Below, piece after piece: positions 42,491 to 54,037 of a stretch of 64,000 nucleotides of DNA (the stretch's first letter is position 1; each line of letters begins with the position of its first letter). Source of the stretch: CAZIAK01 sp964537035. Its GTDB lineage: Bacteria; Planctomycetota; B15-G4. The notes under the pieces are model-generated. The model was not told the DNA's origin. It did no database searches and was given only the letters and a program-made list of their open reading frames with translations. The stretch is from NCBI GenBank assembly GCA_964537035.1, contig CAZIAK010000006.1:80146-144145 (forward strand), written 5' to 3'. The position numbers and the translations under genes were made by a program.

Positions 42491-43646
42491 GCGGGCATCG
42501 TCCTCGAAGCGCCGCCGGCTGATCGTGCTGGCCGCCATTCTCGTCCCAGCCCTGCTGGTGCGCAGCATCGTGCTGGCCACCTACGAGATCCAGTCGGGAT
42601 CCATGGCCCCAGCCCTGCAATCGGGCGACCACCTGCTCGTGCTGAGAGCAGCGATCGACCCTGAGCCCATCGCCCGTTGGGACATCGTGGTCATGGACGA
42701 TCGTGGCCTGGACGCGTTGGGAGACGAGCTCTACGACGCGGTGGTGAAGCGGGTGGCCGGTCTGCCCGGCGAGCGCATCGAGGTGCGCAACGGTGATGTC
42801 TGGGCCGGGGCGTCCGAAGGCAGCCTGCAGCTGGCGGCCAAGCCGGACCGCCTGGTGCGGGAGCTGCTGATCCCGGTTCACGAGGGCCTGGGCTTGCCTG
42901 AGCCCTGGCGGTGGGACGGCTCCGCAAGGCCTGAACCCCTGGCCGACGGCACGGTCAGGCTGAAGGCGCCTGAGTCTCGGGCCATGGCCCATTTCGGCGC
43001 CGCCATCACCGATGGGGATTCGAACACCGCGGGCGAGCTGGTGGCAGACACAGCTCTGGCCGTGCGAGTGGGCGCGGTCGATGCCACGCTCCTGCTGGGC
43101 CTGCGCGAGGGGGCCGACACCTTCAGGGCCCGCCTGGCCAGCCCGGAGGCGGGAGGCGCCAGCCTGAACCACAACACCGCCGGGGGAGAGGTGGCCCGGG
43201 CCCCGGGCTTCTCAGGTCTGAGCCCCGGCCAGCGGATCCTCTTCTGGAATGTAGACAACCATGTCAGGTTGTGGGTCGACGACGAGCTGGTGCTGGCCTA
43301 CGACTATGAGGCCAACACCCGCCAGCCTCCGGGGACCACGATGGTCAACACCCCGGAGCTGGGCCTGGAGGAGGGAGCCCTGGAGGTGGCCGCCGTGTCC
43401 GTGCTGCGAGACCTGCACTACACCTGCCTGGGGACCTGCGGCACTCAGCCTGGAGGTGCCCTCACACCCTATAACGTGCTGCCAGGAGACCTTTTTCTTC
43501 TCGGAGATGCCTCTCAGACGTCCCGGGACAGCAGGCACTTCGGGGCCCTTTCGCAAGCGGGGCTGCTGGGCCGTCCCCTGGCCATCTACCACCCCTCGGC
43601 TCGGGCTCGCTGGATGAGTCGCTCAGGCGCGGAGGCCTCCTGGTGA
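42462..43646 (+). CDS. lepB: Signal peptidase I with a large insertion
   Basis: LepB cleaves signal peptides outside the membrane with a Ser-Lys dyad. From the TTG at 42462, one anchor helix is followed by Ser47 in QSGSMAP and Lys96 in VVKRVAGLPGE; TTG 42477 with GAGG upstream is an alternative start. The conserved last box is GDASQTSRDSRHFG. Between the boxes lie about 220 extra residues, with a beta-sandwich-like part (HVRLWVDDELVLAYDYEA), so the protein is 394 residues against about 200-320 usually. Similar expanded forms are, as I recall, found in planctomycetes. Confidence 0.87.
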   Translation: MRSAVLATAERASSSKRRRLIVLAAILVPALLVRSIVLATYEIQSGSMAPALQSGDHLLVLRAAIDPEPIARWDIVVMDDRGLDALGDELYDAVVKRVAGLPGERIEVRNGDVWAGASEGSLQLAAKPDRLVRELLIPVHEGLGLPEPWRWDGSARPEPLADGTVRLKAPESRAMAHFGAAITDGDSNTAGELVADTALAVRVGAVDATLLLGLREGADTFRARLASPEAGGASLNHNTAGGEVARAPGFSGLSPGQRILFWNVDNHVRLWVDDELVLAYDYEANTRQPPGTTMVNTPELGLEEGALEVAAVSVLRDLHYTCLGTCGTQPGGALTPYNVLPGDLFLLGDASQTSRDSRHFGALSQAGLLGRPLAIYHPSARARWMSRSGAEASW

Positions 43647-43683
43647 AACTTCGCAACTTCGACCTGGGGCTCGGGTTGAACCC

Positions 43684-44310
43684 TTGCTTACGCCCGCACC
43701 GGAGTGCCCCGACCCCGTGACGGACCCACCGGATGGACGCGAGCTCATGCTGGCTGTGGCCGCCGACCATCCTGGCGCTTTCGAGCGTCTGGTCGTCGTC
43801 TACGAGACCCGCGTGAAAGCAGGCGTGTACCGGTCGATCCGGGATGCGTCATCGGTGGACGACCTCGCCCAGGAGGTCTTCTTGAGGCTCTACAAGGCCC
43901 GGCATCGCTACCAGCCCACGGCCCGTTTCGAAACCTTTCTCTATCGCATCATCTTCAATCTCTGCGTGAACCACACCCAGTACCAAGCCCGCCGTCGCAC
44001 CTGGTCTCTCGACACCCCCGTGGGTGACGAGGACGGTCGCATCATGGACCCCGAAGACCCCCGGGCTGGCTTGCCCCTGGATCAACTTGAGCAAGACGAG
44101 CGAGCCGTCTTCGTGCAACAAGCGGTGGAGTCCCTGCCCGACAACCAGCGGCGGGCACTCTTGCTGTCGCGCTTCGAGGGCCTGGGTTACGAAGAGATCG
44201 GTCAGATCATGGATCTCTCGTTGCAGGCCGTGAAGTCCCTGCTCTGGCGAGCGCGGGAGAACGTCCGCCGCAAGTTGCAGCCGATCCTCGGAGGATCCAG
44301 CGATGAATGA
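43684..44310 (+). CDS. ECF-type RNA polymerase sigma factor
   Basis: The 208-residue factor has region 2 (VDDLAQEVFLRLYKARHRYQP and FETFLYRIIFNLC) and region 4 (RRALLLSRFEGLGYEEIGQI, then QAVKSLLWRARENVRRKL). It directs polymerase to stress or envelope promoters. The start is uncertain: TTG 43684 or GTG 43717 (GGAG 12 nt upstream). It overlaps the anti-sigma candidate by 8 bp. Group membership within ECF families was not determined. Confidence 0.9.
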   Translation: MLTPAPECPDPVTDPPDGRELMLAVAADHPGAFERLVVVYETRVKAGVYRSIRDASSVDDLAQEVFLRLYKARHRYQPTARFETFLYRIIFNLCVNHTQYQARRRTWSLDTPVGDEDGRIMDPEDPRAGLPLDQLEQDERAVFVQQAVESLPDNQRRALLLSRFEGLGYEEIGQIMDLSLQAVKSLLWRARENVRRKLQPILGGSSDE

Positions 44311-44791
44311 AACCCTGCGCGAGCTGTTGATCGACTATCTCGACGACGCCTTGCCCCCCAGCCAGCGGGCCGAGGTCGAGCTGCTGATTGCCGCCGACCC
44401 GGAGGCTGCCCGTTTCGTGCGCGAGCATCAGCAGGCGTGGGCGGCCCTGGCCGAGGCCTATGGCGATCCGGCCATCGAAGCCGTGGTGCAGCCCTCTGAG
44501 TCCTTCCGCGCCCGGGTGACCGCTGACGTCGACGGCAGCTCGACCTCCCGGGCCTGGCCTCCTCAGCAGCTCTTGGCCCTCGCGGCCTGCCTTGCCCTGG
44601 GCCTGACCCTCTTCACCTGGATGCTCAGCGACCGGTCGCCGACGAGCCAGCTCTCCGCCGAGGATCAGCACGTGGTGCGCTACCTCCACGTGCTGCGCGA
44701 GTACGGCGTCCTCGACTCCATGGGCCCTGAGCTCGACCTGCACGCCGACTACGACGTGCTGCGTGCTTTCGAAGGTGAGATCGAGGGATGA
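44303..44791 (+). CDS. Putative membrane anti-sigma factor
   Basis: The 162-residue product has an N-terminal helical domain (MNETLRELLIDYLDDALPPS) like zinc-free anti-sigma domains. One membrane helix follows (LLALAACLALGLTLFTWML, about 91-109), with a short periplasmic tail. No HxxxCxxC zinc motif is seen. Overlaps of 8 bp with the ECF factor and 4 bp with the next gene make it the likely antagonist of the former. Function rests on topology and context. Confidence 0.7.
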   Translation: MNETLRELLIDYLDDALPPSQRAEVELLIAADPEAARFVREHQQAWAALAEAYGDPAIEAVVQPSESFRARVTADVDGSSTSRAWPPQQLLALAACLALGLTLFTWMLSDRSPTSQLSAEDQHVVRYLHVLREYGVLDSMGPELDLHADYDVLRAFEGEIEG

Positions 44792-45648
44792 ACCGCCTGG
44801 CTGTCATCGCGCTCCTGGCCAGCCTGTTGATGGCCAGCGCCAGCTTCGAGCTGTTCCATGTGTCTGCCGAGCAGGAGCGGGAGAACCTGATCGAATGGCA
44901 GCGCATGGACGAAGGTGCTCGCGATGACATGCGACGGACCTGGCGCGAGCTCTCCTCGCTCAAGGGCGGTCTGCGGGAGACGTCCCAGAGACGTCTGGCC
45001 ACGGTGGCTCGGCTGCTGGAGCGACGGCGGGCGCGCACGGGCCACAAGGTGACCCACGATGAGCTGCTGACCCTGCTCGGTGATTACCCCGAGCGCCTGG
45101 CAGGAGTTCTGGACCGTCACGGCCTGCCTCCAGGCCTGTTGCACGAGCGCATGCAGAACAGAACACGGAGGCTGGTGCTCTCGTTCCTCAACGGGCTCAC
45201 CGAGACCGGGCGGCTCGATGAGGGGCAGAGCCAGGACATCGAAGGCCTGCCCTACCCCGAGCTGATCTCAGAAGCCCTCACCCTGCAGAAGCGCGAAGAG
45301 ATCTATCTCTACGCCGAGGGGGCGCCCCCTCTTGAACAGGTCGATGTGCTGGGCCTGCAGGAGCTGTCTCCTTTGGATGTGGCCGAGAAGATGCGTGAGG
45401 CCCGTCGCCGGAGGGGCTTGCTCGGCAGGGCCAGCCGTGACTTCGATCTCTCTGCGGCCGATCGCTCCTGGCTGGCAGGGGTCTCGGACGAGAAGCTGGT
45501 CAGTGGCTTGCGCACCCTCTTCGAACCCAAGGTGAGGGCGCATCTGGAGGCCAAGGACTGGTCAGAGGCGGACATCTCCCGGGTTCTGTCCGAGCCGTTT
45601 CGCAAGCTGGAGCGCACCTTGAACCGGATCGAACGGCAAGGCCGCTGA
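44788..45648 (+). CDS. Exported helical protein of unknown function, linked to ECF pair
   Basis: The 286-residue product starts with a signal or anchor (MNRLAVIALLASLLMASASFEL). The rest is charged and helical, with coiled-coil-like tracts (DDMRRTWRELSSLKGGLRET; EKMREARRRRGLLGRASRDF). I do not recognise the family. The early region resembles the general style of DUF3106-type periplasmic proteins, which is too weak to name. It overlaps the anti-sigma gene by 4 bp, so it could be a sensor or effector of the ECF module. Confidence 0.6.
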   Translation: MNRLAVIALLASLLMASASFELFHVSAEQERENLIEWQRMDEGARDDMRRTWRELSSLKGGLRETSQRRLATVARLLERRRARTGHKVTHDELLTLLGDYPERLAGVLDRHGLPPGLLHERMQNRTRRLVLSFLNGLTETGRLDEGQSQDIEGLPYPELISEALTLQKREEIYLYAEGAPPLEQVDVLGLQELSPLDVAEKMREARRRRGLLGRASRDFDLSAADRSWLAGVSDEKLVSGLRTLFEPKVRAHLEAKDWSEADISRVLSEPFRKLERTLNRIERQGR

Positions 45649-45673
45649 AGGCTGTCGCCGGCGCCGCTATGAT
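45645..45673 (+). promoter_or_regulatory. Candidate dapF promoter
   Basis: CTGAAG (45645-45650) and TATGAT (45668-45673) are separated by 17 bp. Transcription would start about 45680, just before a GGAG site (45683-45686) and the GTG at 45695. The -10 is good, the -35 poor. It overlaps the end of the previous gene. Confidence 0.4.
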
Positions 45674-45694
45674 GGGCGGCCTCGGAGATCCGTC

Positions 45695-46549
45695 GTGCGG
45701 TTCACAAAAGTCGAAGGCGCTGGAAACGACTACGTGCTGGTCGACGAGACCGAGTGCGTGGTCGAGAATCCGGAGCAGCTGTCCCGGCGGGTGAGCGACC
45801 GACACCGGGGCGTGGGTAGCGACGGCTTGTTGCTGCTGAGCCGAGCCCCGGCGCCCTTTGACGCGGGCATGCGCATCTTCAACGCCGACGGCAGCGAAGG
45901 GCTCATGTGTGGCAACGGCCTTCGATGCGTGGTGCGCTACCTCCACGAACGGTGGGGCATGAGCGACGGCGAGCTGGCGATCCGCACGGCCGCGGGCCCG
46001 CGCCGGGGACTTCGGTCGCCAGACGGCTCGATCTGGGTCGGCATGGGCGCGCCGGACTTCTCTCCCGCAGCCCTGCCCATCGACCTGCCTGGCGATGGTG
46101 AGCAGCCTGCCGAGTTGCCCTTGCCCGCCGAGCTTCTGGCCGCCCCCGGGCGCGCCGACCCTGGCGTGGCCTTCGCGGTGTCGATCGGCAATCCCCATCT
46201 GGTGGTCTGTCTGGCCGACCCTGAGGGCGCCGATCTGGAGCTCTGGGGGCGCACGCTCCAGGCCTCGCCCTTGCTGGAGGAGGGCGCTAACGTCCATCTG
46301 GTGGGTCTTCGGGGAGCCCAGGGGCTTGCGGCGCGACCCTACGAGAGGGGCTCGGGCGCCACGCGAGCCTGCGGGACCGGTGCGGTGGCCGTGGCCGCCG
46401 TGGCGCGCCGCCTGGGCTGGGTCAGCGACGATGTGGTGACCATCTCCATGCCCGGGGGCGAGTTGCCCGTGCGCTGGGACGGGAGCGGTGAAGCCTGGCT
46501 CAGTGGTTCTGCGTCGCTGGTCTTTGATGGCGAGCTACACCCATCGTGA
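45695..46549 (+). CDS. dapF: Diaminopimelate epimerase
   Basis: DapF interconverts LL- and meso-diaminopimelate for lysine and peptidoglycan synthesis. The 284 residues begin FTKVEGAGNDYVLVDE. The two catalytic cysteines are Cys72 (MCGNGLRC) and Cys226 (RACGTGA). The GTG start has GGAG 8-9 nt upstream. The stop overlaps the next gene by 4 bp. A meso-DAP route implies that the organism makes a peptidoglycan precursor. Confidence 0.94.
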   Translation: MRFTKVEGAGNDYVLVDETECVVENPEQLSRRVSDRHRGVGSDGLLLLSRAPAPFDAGMRIFNADGSEGLMCGNGLRCVVRYLHERWGMSDGELAIRTAAGPRRGLRSPDGSIWVGMGAPDFSPAALPIDLPGDGEQPAELPLPAELLAAPGRADPGVAFAVSIGNPHLVVCLADPEGADLELWGRTLQASPLLEEGANVHLVGLRGAQGLAARPYERGSGATRACGTGAVAVAAVARRLGWVSDDVVTISMPGGELPVRWDGSGEAWLSGSASLVFDGELHPS

Positions 46550-48261
46550 TCCAAGCCTTCGCCGTCACCATCACCGTCGTTCTCGTGCGCTTCCTGCTGG
46601 CAGGCAGCGCCATGGACATCAGCCATAGCTCGTGGGTCCTGGCTCCCGGCGTCCTGGCCCTGGCGGTCGGTCTGGGCCTGCTCTCCCGGGGCAAGTTGCC
46701 CTATCTGGCCGACGCCTTGGCCATCGCCCTGCTGGTGCCTGCCAGGGGCTGGCTGTGCGATGCGTCCCAGGCCGTCCTGCCCCCGGCCTGGGGTGGAGAT
46801 CTGCTGGCCGTGGTCGTCTCGCTCGGCCCGGTGGGCTATGCCCTGGGTCGACAGCTGTCCTCCTTGTTGCAGGCCGGAGTCCTCTGGCCCCTGCTGGGCT
46901 GGATCGCCGGCGAGGCCTTGGTGCAGCTGGGCGTGGTGGCCTGGTGCCCTGGGCTGATCACCGGCTTTGTGGCCGCGGCCCTGCTGGCGGCCCTGGTGGA
47001 GATGGGCACGGGACGGCGCACCTCGTACGTGGGCAGCGGCGACGAGCGGGTGGCCTGGGAGGCCATGGCCCTGGGGGCCGTGCTGGCCTTGCTGGTGGTG
47101 GTGCTTCGGCGGGTCGTGCCCAGCTATTCAGATCCCGGCGCAGACGTGAGCAGCGAGGCCTTGCTGGCCCTGCTCGTGCCAGCCGCGTTGGTGACGGTCT
47201 TCGCCGTGATGCTCACCGAAGCGACCCTGGTCCGCAGGCTGGCCTACACCGCGGGCATGTTGGGCCTGGCCTTCGGTGGCTGGAAGATCGCCCACAGCCT
47301 GGGCCTCTACACCGACAACATGCAGATGGTCCAGATCACCCGGGAGCATCGCAACCTGGCCAACCGGGGTTGGCCCCTGGTGACCGAGTGGCATCTGTGG
47401 CTGCTGATGTTCACTGCCTTGCCTGGCGCCGCGTGGGGTGTGGCTCTGTCCTCCCTCCGTCGTCTGGCAGCTGGCCCCCTGGCCCTGGGGGTGGGACTGG
47501 GGCTTCTGGCAGAGGTGTGGGTGAGCTACGAGCCCGTCTGGAGTCCTCTGCACTTCTTGCTGTTGGCCAGCGGGGTGGGGCTGGGCTGCTGTCTGCTGGC
47601 CTGGCATCGGCGCTGGTTGGTGCTGCTCCCCGCGGTGGTGCTGCCGTTCTTCTTGTTGCCCGAGCCGGTTTGGTTGGGCTTCGACGGCGTCCGTCGGGTG
47701 GGGGACTTTGCCGCCGACGGCTGGCGCCGGAGCGTGGTGGCCGACCTGTCACTGTTCTCCACCGGCTCTCTGGACAACTTGGCCGTCGAGGGCCGGCGAG
47801 AGGCCCGCAGCTCGTTCACCGATCGCGAGCCCTTCTTGTCGTTCTCGCCTGGGGGAGAGCTGCTCTTCAAGGGCAAGTCGTCTGCAGCCGAAGAGCTGCC
47901 GTCGCCGTACAGGCCGGGCTTTGATCCCGCGGACGATGCTCCGGTGAAGCGTTACTTCGGCGTGCGGGTGGCCGGGTTGGCCATGCACCAGAACCACGAT
48001 CCCGTGGGGCCTCAGGGCAGCATGGGGCGCCTGCATCGGTTGCTGGCCGTGCCCGGGCGGACTCTGGCCCTGGGAGTGGGCGCCGAGTTGGTGGCGGCCG
48101 ATCTGCTCGCCGGGGGTCTGGCCCAGGGCGGCCCCGCCGCTGGCATCTCCGGTGACACGACTGCTGGCAACCCCGCTGGCAACCCCGCTGGCAACCCTGC
48201 TGGCAACCCTGCTGGTCCTGCGGGCGAGGCGGTCACCGTGGCGAGCCGGGTGCCCATGGGC
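46546..48261 (+). CDS. Polytopic membrane protein, N-terminal part of a spermidine-synthase-like fusion
   Basis: The 572 codons up to the gap start with about twelve strongly hydrophobic segments (residues 1-395). A soluble region follows, carrying a SAM-binding style loop (RTLALGVGAELVAADLL) near 505-521. Next come a Gly/Pro/Asn-rich stretch and four NPAG repeats. This is the layout of membrane-fused spermidine synthase (SpeE-like) proteins. The frame meets a 100-N gap. If the 55-bp duplicated edges are merged, it runs in frame into the segment ending at 49448, for about 915 residues. It overlaps dapF by 4 bp. The substrate is unknown; aminopropyl transfer is not proven. Confidence 0.65.
48169..48216 (+). 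repeat. 12-bp tandem repeat (4 units) encoding NPAG
   Basis: Four consecutive copies of AACCC(C/T)GCTGG(C/T) encode Asn-Pro-Ala-Gly within the membrane protein. Two end-type variants differ only at a wobble C/T. The assembly breaks at this repeat, so the true copy number is uncertain. Confidence 0.85.
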
Positions 48262-48361
48262 NNNNNNNNNNNNNNNNNNNNNNNNNNNNNNNNNNNNNNN
48301 NNNNNNNNNNNNNNNNNNNNNNNNNNNNNNNNNNNNNNNNNNNNNNNNNNNNNNNNNNNNN
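48262..48361. other. Assembly gap (100 N) with 55-bp identical flanks
   Basis: Bases 48207-48261 immediately before the gap are identical to 48362-48416 after it. This is the pattern of two contigs that overlap by 55 bp but were placed apart with a 100-N spacer. The gap is therefore probably not real sequence. Confidence 0.95.
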
Positions 48362-49448
48362 CCCTGCTGGTCCTGCGGGCGAGGCGGTCACCGTGGCGAG
48401 CCGGGTGCCCATGGGCGCCTTGATCACCGATGTCCTGCTCGATGAGCTGGGCCTGGATGTCGGCCTCGGGGTGGTGCTGAACGATGAGCTGAGAACCCTG
48501 CGGTCGGCAACCATGGGGGCCTTCTCGACTGTGGTCTTGGCGCCTGAGCGGGGGCTGTGGCCTGGGGCGGGGGCGCTGTTGTCCCGCAGCGTCATGAGCC
48601 GCCTGGCCGATCGACTGGCTCCCGGAGGGCGCCTGCTGGCCTGGATCGACACCACCGACCTCGACGCCCGGGCCCTGTCCGCCCGGCTGGCTGCCTTTGG
48701 CGATGTGTTCGGGTCGTCGAGCATGGCCCTTCTCGAGGTGCGCGAGCTCGAGGCACCCTTCGTCCTGATGGTGGGCTGGCGCGATCGGGCGGGGCAGCCC
48801 ACAAGCCCCGAGCTCACGGCCCGCCTTGGTCCACCCGACGCCGACGGCTTTCGCTCCAGGCTGCAAGACCTGGACGACCTCTCGGCCATGCTCCTCTTCG
48901 ACGGGGACGGTCTGGCGGCTCTGGCCAGCTCTGGCCCTGTCCACGATCGCAGTCGCCCCGTGCCACCGGCCTTGCTTGCCGGACACGGGGCCGCTGCGGT
49001 GGCCGGCGTCTACTCACCAGAGGCGAAGCTGTCCCAGGTGACAGGCGGTGCGCAGGCTCGCGCCTTCGATCAGACGGCGCTGCTGGAAGGCATGGCCGTG
49101 CACTCGACGTACTTCTACGAGCTCGACCGCTTGCGTGGCTCCATGATGGTCGAGCCTCTCGACGACGTGGAGTGGACAGCGTTCGACGCAGAGGTCGAGG
49201 CCTACCGTGCCGCTGTGCAGACGGCTGCGGACAATCCCCTGCTGCACCTCGCCGTGGCCGCCCTGCTCGAGCCCTTGGCCCGGGAGGACGAGCTGACCCG
49301 CTTTGCCCAGACCTTCGAGGCCATCAACTGCGAGGCCATGCCCTCCTGGCGCCTGGCGCTGTTGCACCACTACGTCGCTCTGGTCGCCTTGGAGGCCGAG
49401 CTGGCAGAGGGAGCCCTGGCCCGGGCGCGGAGCCTGGCCAAGCTCTAG
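48362..49448 (+). CDS. C-terminal part of the spermidine-synthase-like fusion
   Basis: Directly after the gap the frame re-enters the repeated edge and continues NDELRTLRSATMGAFSTVVL, then LLSRSVMSRLADRLAPGGRLLAWI. These are the later half of a spermidine-synthase-type Rossmann fold, where the LAPGG turn is typical. About 200 residues follow that are helical and lack a recognised domain. A stand-alone protein starting at GTG 48393 is possible, but it would lack the first SAM motif, so fusion with 46546-48261 is preferred. The gene ends at the large hairpin at 49448. Confidence 0.65.
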
Positions 49449-49497
49449 CCCGGACATCTCACCACGATTCACCACGATCGTGGTGAGATGTCCGGGC
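49448..49497. terminator. Perfect 20-bp hairpin between convergent genes
   Basis: CCCGGACATCTCACCACGAT (49449-49468) and its exact reverse complement (49477-49496) flank an 8-nt loop; a G-C pair at 49448/49497 extends it to 21 bp. It lies right at the end of the rightward gene and 13 bp beyond the stop of the leftward anti-sigma gene. There is no U-tract. It is a likely bidirectional transcript end or mRNA stabiliser. Confidence 0.75.
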
Positions 49498-49510
49498 CAG
49501 CAGTCTGCGA

Positions 49511-50203
49511 TCAGGCGCAGAGTTCGATGCGCGCTTCGCTGACCTCGACCGTGGGACCGCCGGGCGGTCGCCGGAGCACGGTGATGCGGCAGTCGCCGCC
49601 AGCGAGGGGTGCGAAGGTGACCCGTCCGCCGGAGTAGGGCCGCTTTTCGCGGAGTGTGCCGTCGACCTCGAGCACCACGGACGTGCGCTGGTTGCCGGCC
49701 GGGGCTGTGCCTGGCTCGGAGGGCTTTTCTGACAGGTCGCCGCTGACCACGAACCGCACCGTGCCGTCTGCCTGCGCCTGGAGTTCGATCTCGTCGAGCC
49801 CGGCGCCGGGTCCACTGATGCGGACCAGTTCGGAGGCCTTCTCTCCGGAGTTGTCACCGCGAACGGCCCCGAGAGCGGGCTCGGCCGTGAGGCCACGCAC
49901 GGTGAGGTCGATGGCGTTCAGCAAAGCGATGCCCTGCTCTGCCAGCCGGGCGCGGATGCGCAGCCCAGGCTTGGCCGTGGCCGGGGCCTCTGCCAGGCGC
50001 AGATCGGCCAGGTTGGTCAGCAGCTGGTGGGTCGCTGCGCACTCCAGCGCGTGATCTTCGATGGCCCGGGTCTCTGTGGCGCTGAGCGCGCGATCGAAGA
50101 AACCTGCCAGGGCGTCGTCCGTCGGACACTGGGCGCAGGGCGTGAAGTCGGCCTGGCCTCGGTTGGCGAAGGCGCTGGCGATGAGATCGAAAGGACGGTT
50201 CAT
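49511..50203 (-). CDS. Putative zinc-type anti-sigma factor
   Basis: The 230-residue protein has the N-terminal pattern CAQC, then DDALAGFFDRALS, then DHALECAATH. This resembles ZAS-type anti-sigma domains, with a CxxC and HxxxC set of ligands although the usual final Cys is Thr. No membrane helix is clear; the rest is a beta-rich cytosolic-looking domain ending at 49511. It follows the sigma factor gene by 123 bp on the same strand and is its probable partner. The assignment rests on motif and context. Confidence 0.6.
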   Translation of the reverse strand: MNRPFDLIASAFANRGQADFTPCAQCPTDDALAGFFDRALSATETRAIEDHALECAATHQLLTNLADLRLAEAPATAKPGLRIRARLAEQGIALLNAIDLTVRGLTAEPALGAVRGDNSGEKASELVRISGPGAGLDEIELQAQADGTVRFVVSGDLSEKPSEPGTAPAGNQRTSVVLEVDGTLREKRPYSGGRVTFAPLAGGDCRITVLRRPPGGPTVEVSEARIELCA

Positions 50204-50326
50204 GGGTGTGGCCTCGATGATCGAGGAGGTACTGGGGTGTTCAGACAGGCAGGGGAGAGCTGCCGGACCTCCCGTGGGGAGCGAGGCCCTGGACGGCCCA
50301 CGGGGGCTGATCTGACATGAGCGCTG

Positions 50327-51181
50327 TCACGGAGAGAGTTCCGCGCCTAGGTCGGCCAGCACGGTGTGCAACAACTCGGGCATCTGGGCGCCCTTGGAGA
50401 GCGACTGAAACTCCTCTAAGGAGCACTTGAATTGACTGTAATTGGACAATATCAGACCGATGACGGCTCTCTCTCTGGCGCCCGACTGGAGCAGGGCTCG
50501 ATGGAGCTGCTGCTTGGGAGTACCCACCAGGCCTCTCAAGGCCCTGCGCACATCGGTGCTCAGCACCCGGTCATCGGCCTCGCGCGTCTCCCGGGAGTAG
50601 TTGCCGTCGGCGAAGGCCTGGGCCATCTGGTCCTTGGCTCGCTTGTACAGGGCGTCGATGTTGGCCCGACTGGTGGCCATGACATCGGCGATGGTCTCTC
50701 GGGAGACCCCCTGAAAGACCCACAGCACCACGGAGACCCGCTTCCACTCCAGGTTGAAGAGCAGATTGTGAAAGAGGTCCTGGCGCTCGGAGTCGAGGTT
50801 CTCGAGCAAGGGGGTGTTGCCGTGAGGATCCTCGATCTGCAGCGTCGCCTCGTCGTTGTCGGACACCTGGCCCCGACCTCGGGGGTGGCGCTTCCATTTG
50901 CGCAGTTCGTCCAGGGCGAAGCGGGTGGTCACGACCTGCAAGAACGTGGCCAGCGAGCAATTGTTGCGCCCCTGGAAAGCCCTCAGCTTGCGAAAGTCGT
51001 CCTTCGCGACGGCCAGGATGAACGACTGGTAGATGTCGTCGAGGTAGTCGTTCGGGAAGCCGAACCCACGCTTGTAGAGCACCGAGTAGATCAGCGCCCG
51101 ATAGCGGGTGATGAAGTCGTCGAAAGCCCCCTCTTCGGCGGCCAGGACCCGGTCGATCAGCAGCTTCTCGTCTGGCTTCAT
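50327..51181 (-). CDS. Sigma-70 family (ECF-like) sigma factor with C-terminal extension
   Basis: The ATG at 51181 gives 284 residues. Region 2 is in DDFITRYRALIYSVLYKRGF, YLDDIYQSFILAVAKDD and CSLATFLQVVTTRFALDEL. Region 4 is in RVSVVLWVFQGVSRETIADVM and SRANIDALYKRAKDQM. About 85-100 residues beyond region 4 (from DDRVLSTDVRRALRG to the end) form an extra helical tail absent from short ECF factors. The tail could sense signals or contact the partner encoded at 49511. It is divergent from gyrA across 219 bp. Confidence 0.82.
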   Translation of the reverse strand: MKPDEKLLIDRVLAAEEGAFDDFITRYRALIYSVLYKRGFGFPNDYLDDIYQSFILAVAKDDFRKLRAFQGRNNCSLATFLQVVTTRFALDELRKWKRHPRGRGQVSDNDEATLQIEDPHGNTPLLENLDSERQDLFHNLLFNLEWKRVSVVLWVFQGVSRETIADVMATSRANIDALYKRAKDQMAQAFADGNYSRETREADDRVLSTDVRRALRGLVGTPKQQLHRALLQSGARERAVIGLILSNYSQFKCSLEEFQSLSKGAQMPELLHTVLADLGAELSP

Positions 51182-51311
51182 CGGCCTGTGTGTCGAGGTG
51201 GGTAGGTGGTGAAGAAGACGCTTGGGACGGTCGCGAGCGTGGCTCTTGGACAAAAGACTGGGAGCGAGCATAACCCATGAAGTGACAGGATCTTACAAGG
51301 GCCGCGCTGGG

Positions 51312-51340
51312 TTGAAGATCAAGCCGTTTTCAGCGATGAT
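51312..51340 (+). promoter_or_regulatory. Candidate gyrA promoter
   Basis: TTGAAG (51312-51317) and GATGAT (51335-51340) are 17 bp apart, each a four-of-six consensus match. This would start transcription near 51347, leaving a leader of about 54 nt. A pattern match only. Confidence 0.35.
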
Positions 51341-51400
51341 GTCGCGGCTTCCCGGGCGGTGCTTCAAGGCCCCTCGTGGGGAAGCCCCCAGAACACCTGG

Positions 51401-54033
<2,633 letters not shown>

Positions 54034-54037
<4 letters not shown>

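Noticed and set aside
48169..48216. CRISPR-like repeat
   Set aside because: Units are 12 bp, contiguous, without spacers and in frame with a coding gene (NPAG), so it is a coding tandem repeat.
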